The notes under the pieces are model-generated. The model was not told the DNA's origin. It was given only the letters and a program-made list of their open reading frames with translations, and did no database searches. DNA of 64,000 bases from Casuarius casuarius (taxonomy: Eukaryota; Chordata; Aves; Casuariiformes; Casuariidae): positions 84,447 to 148,446 of the forward strand of contig PTFA01000087.1 in NCBI GenBank assembly GCA_003342895.1. The letters are read 5' to 3'. Positions 13,213 through 25,744 of the stretch are shown in pieces. A program made the translations under genes and the position numbers. Every line of letters begins with the position of its first letter. Position 1 is the stretch's first letter.

Positions 13213-13647
13213 CTAAGAGTTATAGTGTAGCATGTTAAAACTCCTATTGCCAGTAATATTCAGAGAGATTAGATGGCTCAGGAAACAGAACCATGACCTC
13301 CAGAAAATGAAGGAAAACACAGAGGCTACGTCTATATGCATGACAGCTGACATAAGTGCAATCCACAGGTCCCTTGACAAAATGCAGAACACATTGCAAA
13401 ACATTTCCATAGGGGTATGCCAATGTAGCAGTGGCAATGAAGTGTATTTAGCACTGATGTTCATGCCATGCAAGTCAACCAGTGGAATTAGACTGCACTC
13501 CACCAATAATTTGATTACGTCATTGAGGACACAGATGGATGAGGACACAATGTACAGTTTATCCCTTCTCTGGAGACTTGAAGTGTGAATGAGATCACTG
13601 ATTACATCCAGACTAGAGACACTGAGGCAGAAGTGCAGCATAAACAT
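13213..13647. other. Segment open on both strands (possible decayed coding sequence)
   Basis: The minus strand is open for 144 codons across 13213-13647, the longest frame in the window. The overlapping plus strand is open for 118 codons at 13232-13588. The plus-strand peptide starts with a heptad-like, charged stretch (WLRKQNHDLQKMKENTEA, then IHRSLDKMQNTLQNI), which could be a short coiled coil. Such tails occur in proteins derived from Harbinger-type transposons, but I see no trihelix or SANT-like domain upstream, where a stop codon lies at 13223-13225. The minus-strand peptide is hydrophobic and low in charge, as expected for an antisense shadow. If either frame was ever coding, the plus strand is the better candidate, and only as a fragment. 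A chance pair of open frames remains fully possible. Confidence 0.2.
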
Positions 13648-13909
13648 CTGCAGACTGGAAAGGTCTAGGCTACATATTTCTATGTCTGAAACTGGGGTTC
13701 ATTACCCAGAATGGACTTCTTATTTGGTAGGCAAATGAGGCTGGCTGCCAGGTGACCAGGTGCATGTCCTTAAGCAGCAAGGTTTTACAAAGTGTTTTTT
13801 CTATGTTTTGACCTTTTGTGTTTTGAAATATTTCATTTTCAAAGACTGCTAATTCTTCGGTAAAAAAGTTAGCTTAAGGTCAATGAATGAAATATCTGTA
13901 TATGTGTTC

Positions 13910-14040
13910 ATTACCATTATTCCTGTTTTAAGGATAGGGAAAAGGAAGCATAGAGAGAAATGACTTGACCTTGTTTCCCCAAATGCCAGAAACAATGCCA
14001 GGAACAGAAACAGGTCATCTGCCCTGCTGACCAGGCCTCA
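13910..14040 (-). repeat. MIR-type SINE, reverse
   Basis: Read on the plus strand, the motifs follow the reverse complement of MIR in order: 'attaccattattcctgtttt', 'aaggatagggaaaaggaagc', 'atagagagaaatgacttgac', then 'caggaacagaaacaggtc'. This corresponds to the MIR order 'attatccccattttacagatgaggaaactgaggcacagagaggttaagtgacttgcc'. It is an old copy with several small indels and approximate boundaries. Confidence 0.75.
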
Positions 14041-14059
14041 CTGCCTCCCAGATGGGGAA

Positions 14060-17000
14060 ACTGAAAGGCAACAGAAGAAAAAGACAGCCTTATTGAAGTA
14101 ACAAATTTGAACCGCTAACTGGAGGTTTAGGAACAGCACACACCTACCAGAGTCAAAGGAAATTATTTTATGCCTGAATTTCTTTTTATTCAAGGATGTA
14201 AAACCAAACCATCTACATATGAGAAAAGCTTGATTTCACTGCTGTACAGCTAGACTGTCACTTTACGTGACAAAGTAGTTTGACATATTATAGTAGTTTC
14301 ACTGAGCTATGGGTTTCTTGGTTGTATGGAAGAAGTACCACTTGTATTTGTGTGTCTGTGTACATGACTTAGGAATAAAGTGTCCTCCTGTAACACCTCC
14401 TGGGGACTGATGGAGAGGAGAAGAATCCTACCTAACAGCTAGGCAACACTGGATCCCAAATACTACACATAAATGAAAATTTCTGCACATGGTGACTGAC
14501 TACTAGCTTTGGAAAGTATTGCCAAAGTATCTGAGATGGCCTGAAATGAAGTAGAACGAAAAGGCAGAATGAGAGCAATATGACCTGAGATGCAGAAGAG
14601 GCTTCAGGAAGTAGGAGAGCACTGTTGAGGGAGCAATAAGAGGCAGAAATACCCTGAAAACTCCAGGCATCTTCAAAATCTGTCATCTGGTCTTGTTTTG
14701 CTCGACACACATAAAGCTCAGAATAGCAACAAGGTCTAAATTCAAGTCAAGAATGCTCAGCTTCATTCTGCAAAACTGTGTCTTGCCTGTACAGTTTTAA
14801 ATGTTTTGATATTCTCAGTAACTAACTATAATTAGCAAGTGCAGAATTCACTGAAATTTAGGCAGCAAGAAGAAGTTACAAAATAACTATAAACAACTTC
14901 CTTTGTGCACTGTTCCCCCACAACTCCCTAGAAGGAAAAAGTCAAAACAAAGCAGAGGTGGTACAGAAAACAGAATGACGGAAACAGTTCCAGTAGACTT
15001 TCTATTTGAGAGACACATGTTCAACTCAATGCAGAATACAAATAAGTCAGTAACTGTATTGCCTACCACCTAGAAGAGCACACCAATAGATGCATGTTAT
15101 TGAGAAGCAGAACTGTTCTTTTCTTCCATTTATACTACCCATCACATAAATGTTGTTTTACAGAGTTAGTAGCCAAATACAAGTAGGCAAAATGGCATAA
15201 CCCACTTTCTTTAGAAATTTTAGAAATTTTTTATTTTAGAAATGCTCAGAGCAACAAGCCCCATAGTTCAGTTGAATTTATCATTCGGTCCATCACATGA
15301 GCTACATGAGACTTTCATTATCCTGGCCCTTGGACACATACAAAACAGTGCAGGCAATTCCATATTCCACTGAAGGAGGATGAAACATTTTAGTAGCTGT
15401 TCTTCCCCCTTTTTTTCTCCCTTCTTGTAGTAGCAGCTGTTTGAAACTCATGAAGTTGAAATGTTAGCGTAAATGTTGAATTGTAATGCACTGAAAATGA
15501 CAAGGTAGAATACATCTTCCTTCCGTTTGATTTTACCTATGCATGTGAATGTGTGCACGCATTCATCCGCAGACAATCAAGCATGCAGAATTTCAGCTCA
15601 GCCAGCATTTCAACCAGTACCTTTTCTGCGTGTTTGCACTCCTGGGGACATCTACCATTTAAGTAACTGAGTGCTGTGATTACACTAAGAAATTAAGGTC
15701 CTGCAACTGTATCCATTCAGGAACAAGGATCTGCCAGCAGGGACTCAACTTCAGTATTCGTCCCTTAGACTGATTTTCTTTTAAAGATTATGCCTTTTCT
15801 TTTCAGTCTCAGTTTAATCCTTTAGAATATAAAAGCAGTCTCTCCTTTCTAGTAAGAATGTACCAGTTTTCCTAAACTTTGCCTTCTAGTAAATTGCTTT
15901 ACTTCATGTACCACAAAATGTACCTTATTGGAAATCTAAATGGCGTTATATGAGATGTGGAATCAGCCCTGTCTTTTTTTCATTAGTCTAGCTGTCTAAA
16001 TATTCAGAAAATGAAAACTGTAAGGTTTTTATAATAGTCTCCAAAAAAAAAAAAAAAAGTTTGAGATAAATTTCCTCTTAACCCATATCAAAAGAAAGTA
16101 TCCTGAGAAGTATTATTAACTTATTTCAGAAAATATACATCTTAACACCTGCAGTGTTACAGGCATTTTTATATTCCTTACGTATTTTTATTATTGATTT
16201 CCTTCAGGGTAAGTACAAAGAAATATGCAACTTTATTTTGCATTCTATTTTGATTTAAAAAAAGAAAATTTATTTTAAGTACACTCAAGGAAAGACGGAG
16301 CTATTGACAATACACAATACAGCTATATGAGACATGAGGAAGAGTAGAGTAAAAACATTTCACAACCCTTTTATATTTCAGCAAGCAGTTACACTTTTAA
16401 AAATATTTGCAAGTTTATTGAATTGTAAGAAAAGCTAACAGAGACTACTACATAAAATATCAGTAATAGAAAAGTTGACTGAGCCCTTAGAAATGACAGA
16501 GTTTAATTTTTTAAAAATACCATACTAAGTAAGACTAAAGAGAGTTGTGAGTTTCCCCTTTTGAGCTCCAAAAAAATACATATTGTCTTTGCAGTAGTAA
16601 ATTCTTTGTCAGTTATGTTGTGCTACATTCACTTACATGTAATCACATATTTTCTGCACAAAATATTCCACAGGAGTGGGTTCTGAGGTGAGATGTTACT
16701 CAAGGTGGGTAAATATAAATTATCTGGTCCTCTGGGGGTGGGAGGGAAGCCTCTGGATTGTTAATACCAGTCTGTATAGGAGATTTTATTTTTAATTTCA
16801 ACCTAAATACCTAGATGTAATTCAGTATTACCTTTCTATTGTGTTTTACCAAGAAATTACAAATGTAAATCAACACTCTTATGTTTAAAGGACTTACTGG
16901 ACAAACACAGTTCAGAAGACATAGCTGTTGTGCCAGAAACTGATACAATGCCTTGGCTGTAGTTGCATTTTAGAGAGATTAGTTTATAAAATAAAAGAAC

Positions 17001-20000
17001 CAAATGTAACATAATTTTAGAAAATTCTGAGATGAAAGGAACATACTCCTAAATATTGATCTCACAACTATGAAATTTTAAATCAAAATGTTAATGGCAA
17101 TGAATATTCTTTCACAATTTGAAAAATATCCAGGAGAAAGATCAAAGCCTTCATTTAATTTTTAACATGCACTTCCAAATTTCATAATTTTTATTTCTAA
17201 TCACATTACCACCTGTTACGTATAGTAAAAAACTCTACTTGTACATTCATATTTATTTGTACACAAATCATTATTTCATTACCTCATTGCATTACACTGA
17301 TATTTTTATCTATATACCTAAAAATGAATATGGATTTAAAAAATATCTTCTAACTTAATTTTTCAAATGCATACTTGGCCTATTATCTCTCTTACTATTT
17401 ATAGGCATTACAAAAACATGCACATTAAAGAAAAACACACTCCTTCAGCTCACTAATCAATGTTTCACAAAAATCTAAGCCTCCAGATATTTCTGAATGG
17501 CTAATACTTCAAAAAAATAGGCTTTTTTCCTACCTGCCTTTTCTATTGCAGAATTCTCAAAATAAAGGAATAAACAAAGCTCGAGCCTGCTGCTTGCAAT
17601 ATAAAAGCTGATTACTGGGAAGAACTCAAAGAAAAGGAATTTATTCAGACTGAGAGCATTAAAAGCAATTCAAACTTTCTGGATTACATCATTGGAAGCA
17701 GTATGTAATTTGTTCCAATTGATGTCATCTGCTCACATAAAGCCATTATTTTACAAAGCACCTTAACATATTTGTACTTTCTTTCCTCCTCAACACTCTG
17801 ATCAGACTTACTTGCACCTGACACATCAAACGCACAGGAAAGACAACGCAAAAAATCAAGTCTAGCAAATATATTCTTGCCCAAATCAAATTAATACATA
17901 AAATACTGCAACATATATATCTTTAAGTATCCCTTTGTAACTGAAAATGTGAAAAGAACTGTCTACATTCTGTTCATACAATGACCTTGGATAACTTAGA
18001 TCTGTTCTTGTGGGATTTGCAACTCTTTTCCTGAATGGATTCAAGATGAGGTAATGCCATTCAAAAGGGGCTGAGCAGTGAAATGTTACATGTAGAACTC
18101 AAATATCCTGGCCCCAGTTCTAACCTCTGTAATTATATTTAACTGGGTCAATGGAATTTCTTAACTTCCACTACTTGCTTCTTTGCTTCTAGATTTAAAA
18201 AGTGCCAGGTTCATATGGATAATATATTAAAATAGGCAATATTTCAAATTAATACTAGAAAAACACTCAACTGCAAGAAATACAGATACATGCAATTGAC
18301 ACATGCTAAATTATAATTTTGCTGCTCACCTACAGTGTGGCTGTTAAACTGCAGTGTGATACCCACCGTGCTTTCCTTAGTGTACTAGGGAAAGAGGAGG
18401 CCTTATTGTTTCACCATGTCAGTAAGATAGGCACCCAAATGCAAGTACTGTTTTTAATTACCAAATGATATTCCCCTTTAAAAATGCTTTAAGCAAAAGA
18501 ATCTGTATGAAATAACATCAGATAATAACTTGTTTAAAATGACCCTGGGTTCAATTAAAATCAGGCAACTTCATTGCATGCCTTTAGAACTGAATGAAGT
18601 TGTGAAAAAATACATTCTGTATCACTTGATCTGTCGAAAAGAACATTTGGCATTAGAAAATCTCTAGAATAATAGTGGCACAGTCAATGCAAGTGGTAAT
18701 ATAATATACGCTCATCTTGTGCATGTATCAAATAAAACAGAGGGATTTGGTTATCTGTTTCAAGCTATTTACCCCACAAATACATCTTGCTAAGCTTCTA
18801 AAACCTCAAAACACTGAACTCTCAATAAGCAAAATTCAATAGAATGTGATGTTGATCCATATTAGGCAAGATATCTATAAACATTTTATACAGATATACA
18901 GATCTAGAGAGATATATAAGTAGAAAGATACATGTAAGTTTCCTACTCATGTTTTCTTTGCACAAAGCAACACAGAAAATCACCAGATAACAAGTAGAAG
19001 GCTATACAATGCAGACTTTGAAGGATAAAACAATTTATGAGCCTTCAGTTTATCTTTGGCAGAGTTCTTCTAATTTTAAATGCATACATCTTGTTTCCAA
19101 ATAAAAGGACAAATTCAGAAAGAACAACAGAATTAATAAAATTTCTCCCTTACCTTTTTCATCCTTGATGAGTCATTCACGTTTTTTGTCTGTGCTTCGA
19201 ATCCTGTTTAAAAACAATTTTTTCAACTTAACTTTGGAATGGCATGCCTACCAATACTATAAATCACAAAGGTAGCACAAATAACTGTCTTTGTACACAG
19301 ACACCATGAAAAAAGGCACATACTTATGGTCACAATCCTGTGTCTTCTTTCATAAGAACAGAAGTTCATAGTAGAGAACTGCATAAAGCATGTAGAACAG
19401 GGATAGTACTGCATATTCTCTCTAAAGTGCAGATGGTACTCAAGCAGATTTTAAGATAAAGATGAAAATTAAACCTCATTCACTCCTCCTTTTTCCTCTT
19501 TTGGGAACACACATACACAAAAAGGCAACAATCAAAGAAAAAGAAACACCAAAACCCCAAACATACTCACAACATACAAGTTATTTGCAGTTACTCACAC
19601 TGGGTGATCAAATGCTAATTATATAAAATATGTGCAGAGAGAAGCAGCTTAAAGACATTATTATTTTCTTCTGAACTGGGCATGAGTTGACAGCCCCAAT
19701 TAAAATCAGTACTTATACAGTTTTCTCTGCTATAATGGTTTTTTTCAAGAGGACTTCAGAATTAATAATTCTGCATGTTATATGACTAATGAAATGTCAA
19801 AGTTTTATATTAAAAAAAGTAGTGTAAACATATTCAGAAATAACCTTTTCTTAAAACTTCCATCAGAAATCAGTGTTTACAAAAGTACAGTAGAATTCTT
19901 TGCAGTCCAAGGTTATACATCACAAGTCAGCATGCCTGGGACATTCCCCCTTTCCAATTAAACCTTAACTTACCTTGCATAGTTAAAAACAGCTAGTGAA

Positions 20001-20060
20001 ACTAAGCTGCTAGAAATCTGAGTTCTTTTGTCCACTATCTCTTATTTTATGTGCCTATTT
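14060..20060. other. Repeat-poor AT-rich block, no gene
   Basis: I see no recognisable transposable element in about 6 kb, only an A16 run at 16043-16058. Reading frames are rare and short (none above 92 codons, and almost none between 15.1 and 19.2 kb). No coding content is apparent. The AT-richness and absence of repeats are compatible with either conserved noncoding DNA or ordinary old sequence. One sequence alone cannot tell these apart. Confidence 0.5.
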
Positions 20061-20070
20061 TTCCATTCTG

Positions 20071-20087
20071 CTGCCATCTGCTGGCAG
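20071..20087 (-). promoter_or_regulatory. CTCF-like binding motif (minus strand)
   Basis: The plus strand reads ctgccatctgctggcag. Its reverse complement, ctgccagcagatggcag, contains CCAGCAGATGGCA. This matches the CTCF core CCASYAGRGGGCR at 12 of 13 positions, with T in place of G at position 9. CTCF binds this motif as a zinc-finger insulator and loop anchor protein. Whether this site is bound cannot be seen from sequence. A motif of this length will occur by chance occasionally in 64 kb, especially with one mismatch allowed. Confidence 0.5.
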
Positions 20088-20089
20088 CT

Positions 20090-23040
20090 AATTTATTCTA
20101 CAAAACATCAGACAGCATTTGATAGTCTCCTGTTGTATCGCTTAACACTGTTACAGTATGAACCTTATTTTCCATGTTCCTTGGCCAACCAATCCGGTAC
20201 TGTCACACTTCCAGGTCAAAAATTCTGAACATCATCCGACTGTATTTAGAGGTCAACATGACTTTTTGTGGCTCCGAAAAAGCATGCCTCTAAAATGCTG
20301 TGCATAAAAAGGCAGCATTTAATATTTGTATCTTTTAACACACTACAATTTTTGTTTCAGGTCACTGAGACTTTAAAAATATTTTTAAGCACCGGTAAAC
20401 TTTCTGAATCTCCTATTTGTTATTGTCAAAGTACAATTATGCATCCTGAAGTTTATATGCAACCACTTCCTCTTGAGGTTTTTGTGCATTTTCTGATAAA
20501 ATTCACAAGAGCAGTAAAATATGATCGTGTGACCTAAGAGCATAATAAATAAAAATGGAATGTAATATAATTGCACAAAAGTAAGCTTAAGAAGTGGTGC
20601 AATGTGCAAGATTTTTATGCTAACTAGCTTTTAATTAACATTCTATTTTAAGAAAGTAATGACAAAATATTTTATGTCTATTATAGTCTACTAAATTATA
20701 AAATATTATGCTTTTACAATAGATAAAGCAAGAGCAATCAAAAAAAAAGGATAATGGTTTTATGTAGGCAAAATCCTTTAAATAGCACTTTTTTTTTTTT
20801 TTTTTTTAAAAAAAGAAGCACTTTCCAATGAGAAAGAAAAAGCAATCTTACACTGAAAACTTATGGCCATTAGCCCTTGGGTTATAGCTCACTAGTGATA
20901 GGAGATGGCCCTAATTGCTTTTACAGAAGTTACAGAAAGACAGGGACAACCACAGAAAAACACAAATAAAAATAATTTTCAGGCCTCATGAAGACAACTT
21001 TTGTTCTGTCACCTTGCCTGTGGAGGAACATCTCAAATCTTACTATAGAAGTGAGACACTCCTTTTAATAACCACTAGCTAAAAGTTCAATCTGTCCTAA
21101 GGACTACACAGAAGTTGTTCTTCAAGGAGCTGGCATATATTTATTTGGGTTGGGTTTTGCTTTTTCATTGTCAGGCCTGTGCTGCAGCAACAAGATCTAA
21201 ACTCTGCAGACATCAAGTTCGTTCTTTCTCTTCTCAAACTACAGATGCACATAAATGAACTGCCATGCTTAATAATGTGAAAATACTCTCGTAGTTTCAA
21301 GGCACTAAACTAGTCTTTCCCTGGTCTCACTAATTCGGCTGAGCACGAGAGACTGAGTTCTCCCACGCCCCCTAATACCACAATGAGGCAACACCTATTT
21401 CAGAACTTTCTCCACTTAAAATCCACAAAAGCCTCTGTTACCCAAGTGTTCCCCTCTCATACAAAAGAACTGAAGGGATCCAAAAACTGGTAGAGCTTCA
21501 CACAGCTGCAGCATCCATACAGCTTTATACCCAATACAAAACAGACATCCTGTGACTTCTTCCAGTTCTGCCATTCCCTTAGTTCTTTCCACCCCCTCGT
21601 ACTCGCTGAATGACATGAGCGTGAGTGCACCAAAGCGCTCCGGCTGCCTCAGCCGAGGAAACAGCGTTCTCCTAAAAAGTCAGGAGGCTCTTCAGAAAAG
21701 AATTCTCAAAAGGCAGCGGGCCTGAGTGCATTGTCAGGGTGATACGAACTTGGCTGGTGCAGACCACCTCTAAATCTTGAGTGCACTGACTAACCCAAAA
21801 GAGCAAATAAAGTGGGCATGAAAAACCACCAGTGCCACATGAGCACAATTTCTTCATCGGCATCAACAAATATATTTTACTCCCATCCTACTTTTTGTGG
21901 AAACTTTGTGTATGTGCGCACATCTGTGTTTATGCGTAAGATGTAAAGTGTAAAAGGGTAAAACATGTAAGGTGTAAAACAGGTACAAGTAGATATGTAT
22001 ATGTTAATGTATATACATTTAGATATGTAAAGTATATTGCTTGAGTCATTAACAAAATTCAGCTCATAGAAGAAAGTGGGAATGACTAACAGTATGGACA
22101 GGCAGCCTGTGCTGGGGGAGCAAAAGGAAAAAATGAGAAACAATAAACAGAGAACTTTGGTGACATTGTGAGGTACATTATGAGCAAGAACTATTATTTT
22201 CAAGAGTACCTAACAGCAATAGGATTCAGACAATTTGCTCTTTGAAAAGTTCATGTAGAACAGACATTTTTGATGCACAAAAGACAGGGAAAAAGCAGCC
22301 AAAAGATGTAAAGTGCAGATACAGTTATTAATGAGAAAACTCTATCAGTATCGGAAGTCGTAACAAAGTCCTTATTACAGCCACAGGTATGTTAACAGAT
22401 TTTCGAGAAAAGAATTTAAGAGAAAGAATGCTTAATGTTTCATCTTATTAAATGTTTGCACATTTCTGCAAATAGTCATCCTAGTCCATTAAAAGTACTT
22501 CAGTACTCAGCAAATGCTGTACACGACAAATACCTCTACAGAAGGTCCGGTCTTGATTAAAGTAAAGGCTGCCATCAAGTTTGCAGGCCTTTGGGACAAG
22601 CTCTTGAAAAAGGTTATGAAAATAAAAACAACGAACAAGAAAAAGACTCAGAAAACATTGTTCTGAGTGCATTTACAGTCTCAGAAACTAGTTATTTAAC
22701 ACACCATTATTTTAATTTATTTTAATTAATTTTATTTGTAGTTGTCCCATTTCACTTTTTTAGAAATACAACCTGCAGGACTAAAACAAGAGAATATTCT
22801 TTTTTCCTTTCTAAACATAAATCAAATAGTTTTTGTATGAGGAGCTTATAAAACATGCAGCCAGCATAACATTAAAAAAATCAGTAATTTACACAATTAT
22901 TGGAAAGAAAACATCGTATCATCTTCACGGGAAGGAAAACTCAAGATTCCTTGACTTCAGCACAGTCAGGATTTCTTCTTAAACATATACAAAAAAGTAT
23001 TAATCCAATAACATGTTAGGGTTACATATTATATAAATAC
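20090..23040. other. Noncoding DNA with A/T runs
   Basis: No gene. T19 followed by A7 lies at 20789-20814. A short diverged tandem at 21941-21979 repeats 'atgtaaagtgtaaaa' and 'atgtaaggtgtaaaa', next to TA-rich sequence. A slightly less AT-rich patch occurs at 21320-21800, without a CpG-island character. Confidence 0.55.
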
Positions 23041-23043
23041 ACG

Positions 23044-23046
<3 letters not shown>

Positions 23047-23080
<34 letters not shown>
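23047..23080 (+). repeat. (AC)17 microsatellite
   Basis: Seventeen uninterrupted AC units. It is likely length-polymorphic and capable of Z-DNA formation. No gene is adjacent. Confidence 0.98.
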
Positions 23081-23083
<3 letters not shown>

Positions 23084-23902
23084 AAAACTTACTCCAAGGA
23101 CATTCTGAACCACCTTTCAAAAATAACTAGTCTTGCTTTCAAGACAAATGTTGCAAAATATTCAAATCTGGAAATAACAAATATACACATATGAGAATAC
23201 ACAAACACATAAACACAGATGCAAACCCTTTTCCATATTTTAGGTAATAAGAGTATTATGAGCTAGCCCAGGAGAAAGTGTTTTCTAGGTATCAGCATAT
23301 AATTGACACGTACACATGAAGCATCCCACTATACTTCAAAATTCCCTCATGTCCAGTACCGAGACAAGCAGCTTTTTAAACTGGAGAAGGGTTTACACAG
23401 ACCAGATGCAACCATAAAAACACAAGCCACTTGAACCTTAATAAAAAACACAGTAATGAAAATGTTGTAAAACAGATACTAAAAACATAAAATCTTAACA
23501 AGCTTAATCACAATGAAACAGAGTCAAAGCCACTACGTCCAGCCATCATTTGCAGAAAGCCAACAAATACCAGATGTATTTTGGTTTAGGGCAGGGAGAC
23601 GACAGAATTAACTATTTTGAGCACTCTAACAAGCTACCAGTGATACCAAGACAAACTTATAGAGGGCATTTAATATTTCACTAGCTTGAGAAGTTCCACT
23701 TTTGTACTTAAATTTGTTCAGCTACAACTCATAATCCATCCTATAAGAGTCATCTGGTGTGTGTTAATAATATACAAACTGAAGGACAGTTGGTATTTTT
23801 CTTGCCTTGACCCTTTAATTTTATCTTCTAAAAAACTGCAAAACTCTCCTGAAACAAGCAGCTGCAGTTCAGTGCAGATCTATAAAAGCCTAAACATTAC
23901 TT

Positions 23903-23928
23903 CTAAGTCACAGATCCTTGTGACTTAG
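23903..23928. other. Perfect 10-bp-arm inverted repeat
   Basis: Arms ctaagtcaca (23903-23912) and tgtgacttag (23919-23928) are exact reverse complements around a 6-nt loop (gatcct). Function unknown. Confidence 0.9.
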
Positions 23929-24518
23929 TATTTCTTACATATATATGAGGTTATTTTGTCATAAAAACATATTTTTGTGTAAATGTTACTAAATGAAGCA
24001 ATACCCACATTTTAAAAGAAATGTATAAATGTGACAAAGCAGGGAAATGCGTTCCATATTCCTCCTAAAAATGAATTTGAAAGATATGAATGATCTGCCA
24101 CTCCGAACACTTTCCCTTAGTATTTTCTCTTTCATTGTGTAAGAGTACGTAACAGTACAGTTCTCTGTTTACCAAACTTTCTGAACCACTTCAACCTTCA
24201 ACACTTTTAGATGAGCACTTACACACCTTTATCATGGTTTGGTACTGTTATGGTGCTATGATTGCAAACATCATTTCCCATGGCTTCATAAAATACAGTT
24301 TATTAACCATCATCAATCTTAGGCACTACAAGATAGCACTCAAATCGATACTGGCTCTGCAAGCAGCAGAAACATATCTTTGCAGTTATAAATTACTAAG
24401 GTTTAAGGTTCAGTAATCTGGGCTGACTTCTGTGCTTGCACAGAACCCTGGCAAGTTAATGGAGTTTCACCTAAGTGTAGGGTCAGAACTTCTAATAATG
24501 AGCAGCCCAAGCATTCAA

Positions 24519-24529
24519 CCCCCCCCCCC
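24519..24529 (+). repeat. C11 homopolymer
   Basis: Eleven consecutive C residues in AT-rich surroundings. Length errors from sequencing are common in such tracts. Confidence 0.9.
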
Positions 24530-24909
24530 AAATTTATAAATGAAGTTTGAAAAAAAATGGTTGCTAGTTCCTTTGTCTTCTCACTTTTAAGCCTTTGAAA
24601 GCATTTTGCTTCAACTGGGGGGGAGAGTAGGTTTTTTTTCTTTTTGAAATAAAAGTGAAGATCTGTGACTCAGTAACTGTAGCTTCGGGAAAAACACCAA
24701 ATACCATGAGACAGACATAAAAATCACAAAGAACTGGCAAGAATTTATCATCGTAGGATTGAAGTCTGAGACTGCCAAAGTAACTCTGAGCAATTATCTA
24801 GCAGCCAAGTTGCTCATACAGTTTTCTAAAAGCAAACAGCACTACATTTCAGATCATCATAAAGTGAATGATGTAGGGAGATTCAGGCTACTCTGGGGGA
24901 AAAAAAAAT

Positions 24910-25093
24910 TACAGCATGAATAGAGTGAAGCACTGCCCAGGGAGATTGTGGGATTTCACTCCTTAGAGATTTTTAAGAACAGGTTAGACAGACATCTGTT
25001 GGGAATGAAGTACAGCTTATCCTCTCTCTGGGCAAAGGAGTGGCCAACATAACATCTGGGGGTCTCTTCAATGCTACTTTCTGTGATGCTATA
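24910..25093 (+). repeat. CR1 LINE 3' end fragment, forward
   Basis: The sequence follows the 3' untranslated end of archosaur and turtle CR1 LINEs in order: 'gtgaagcactgcccagggag', then 'ttttaagaacaggttagaca', 'gacatctgttggga', 'ctctgggcaaaggagtggcc', and 'ggtctcttcaatgctact'. It ends at the typical terminal 'ttctgtgatgctat'. CR1 copies are 5'-truncated non-LTR retrotransposons, and this one keeps only about 180 bp with no reverse-transcriptase frame. Divergence is high, so the insertion is old. The 5' edge is uncertain and could lie up to about 70 bp further upstream. Confidence 0.85.
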
Positions 25094-25277
25094 CTTTGCA
25101 AATTGAGTGAGGAAAAGGACTTTTTAAAATATTCAAATTTTGCCATGTTAACAAAGGTACTGCTGACAGAAAAGCAGGGCAGTGAAAGCTCAAAAGGGTC
25201 AAACTGCACATTCTGAGTTACCAGATATTACTGTTCTCTAGTTCAACGGATATTATTTCATGGATTGCCTGTTAGGG

Positions 25278-25305
25278 TTTTTTTTTTTTTTTTTTTTTTT
25301 TTTTT
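25278..25305 (+). repeat. T28 homopolymer
   Basis: Twenty-eight consecutive T residues, the longest homopolymer in the window, about 185 bp beyond the CR1 end. It could be the poly-A tail of a retroposed sequence on the minus strand, but I see no recognisable body to the right (minus-strand upstream). The exact length is probably unreliable. Confidence 0.9.
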
Positions 25306-25689
25306 GTCTGCAAAGGAAATTCCTTAATTCTCCTTAAGGATACACACACGCACAAGCACATATTTAAAATTAATGCATCAACCCTGCACTGACCTGTCAT
25401 CCAGCAGACATCACCCTGTAAATCTTCCAAAATAATTTTATTACAGTCAGGTAATATTCTTTATAACCACTGATCTTTAAACACACTGTAAGTAGCTACA
25501 TCTTGAACTGGGCAGATATACTCTGTCACTTGATACTTAAGATATCGATCCTAATTTTATTTATGTATACAAGTGTATATATGTATGGAAAAGTCCTCCC
25601 TGGGGAGAAAGAAAGAAATTATAGCAAATATGCCTAACAGATCATAGCAAAAAACAGAGGATAGCAACCCATGAGCCAGCATTTATCTC

Positions 25690-25740
25690 CTGAAATTGAT
25701 GGAGATGTACTCATTTACACTAGGGCTGACTCCGATCCTG
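25690..25740 (+). repeat. Fossil amniote repeat fragment (candidate)
   Basis: The sequence 'ctgaaattgatggagatgta' followed by 'ctcatttacactagggctga' resembles a short old sequence I associate with turtle and archosaur DNA (core: tcaatggagttatgcccatttacaccagggctga). I cannot name the family, and the match is by memory only. Confidence 0.35.
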
Positions 25741-25744
25741 ATTC

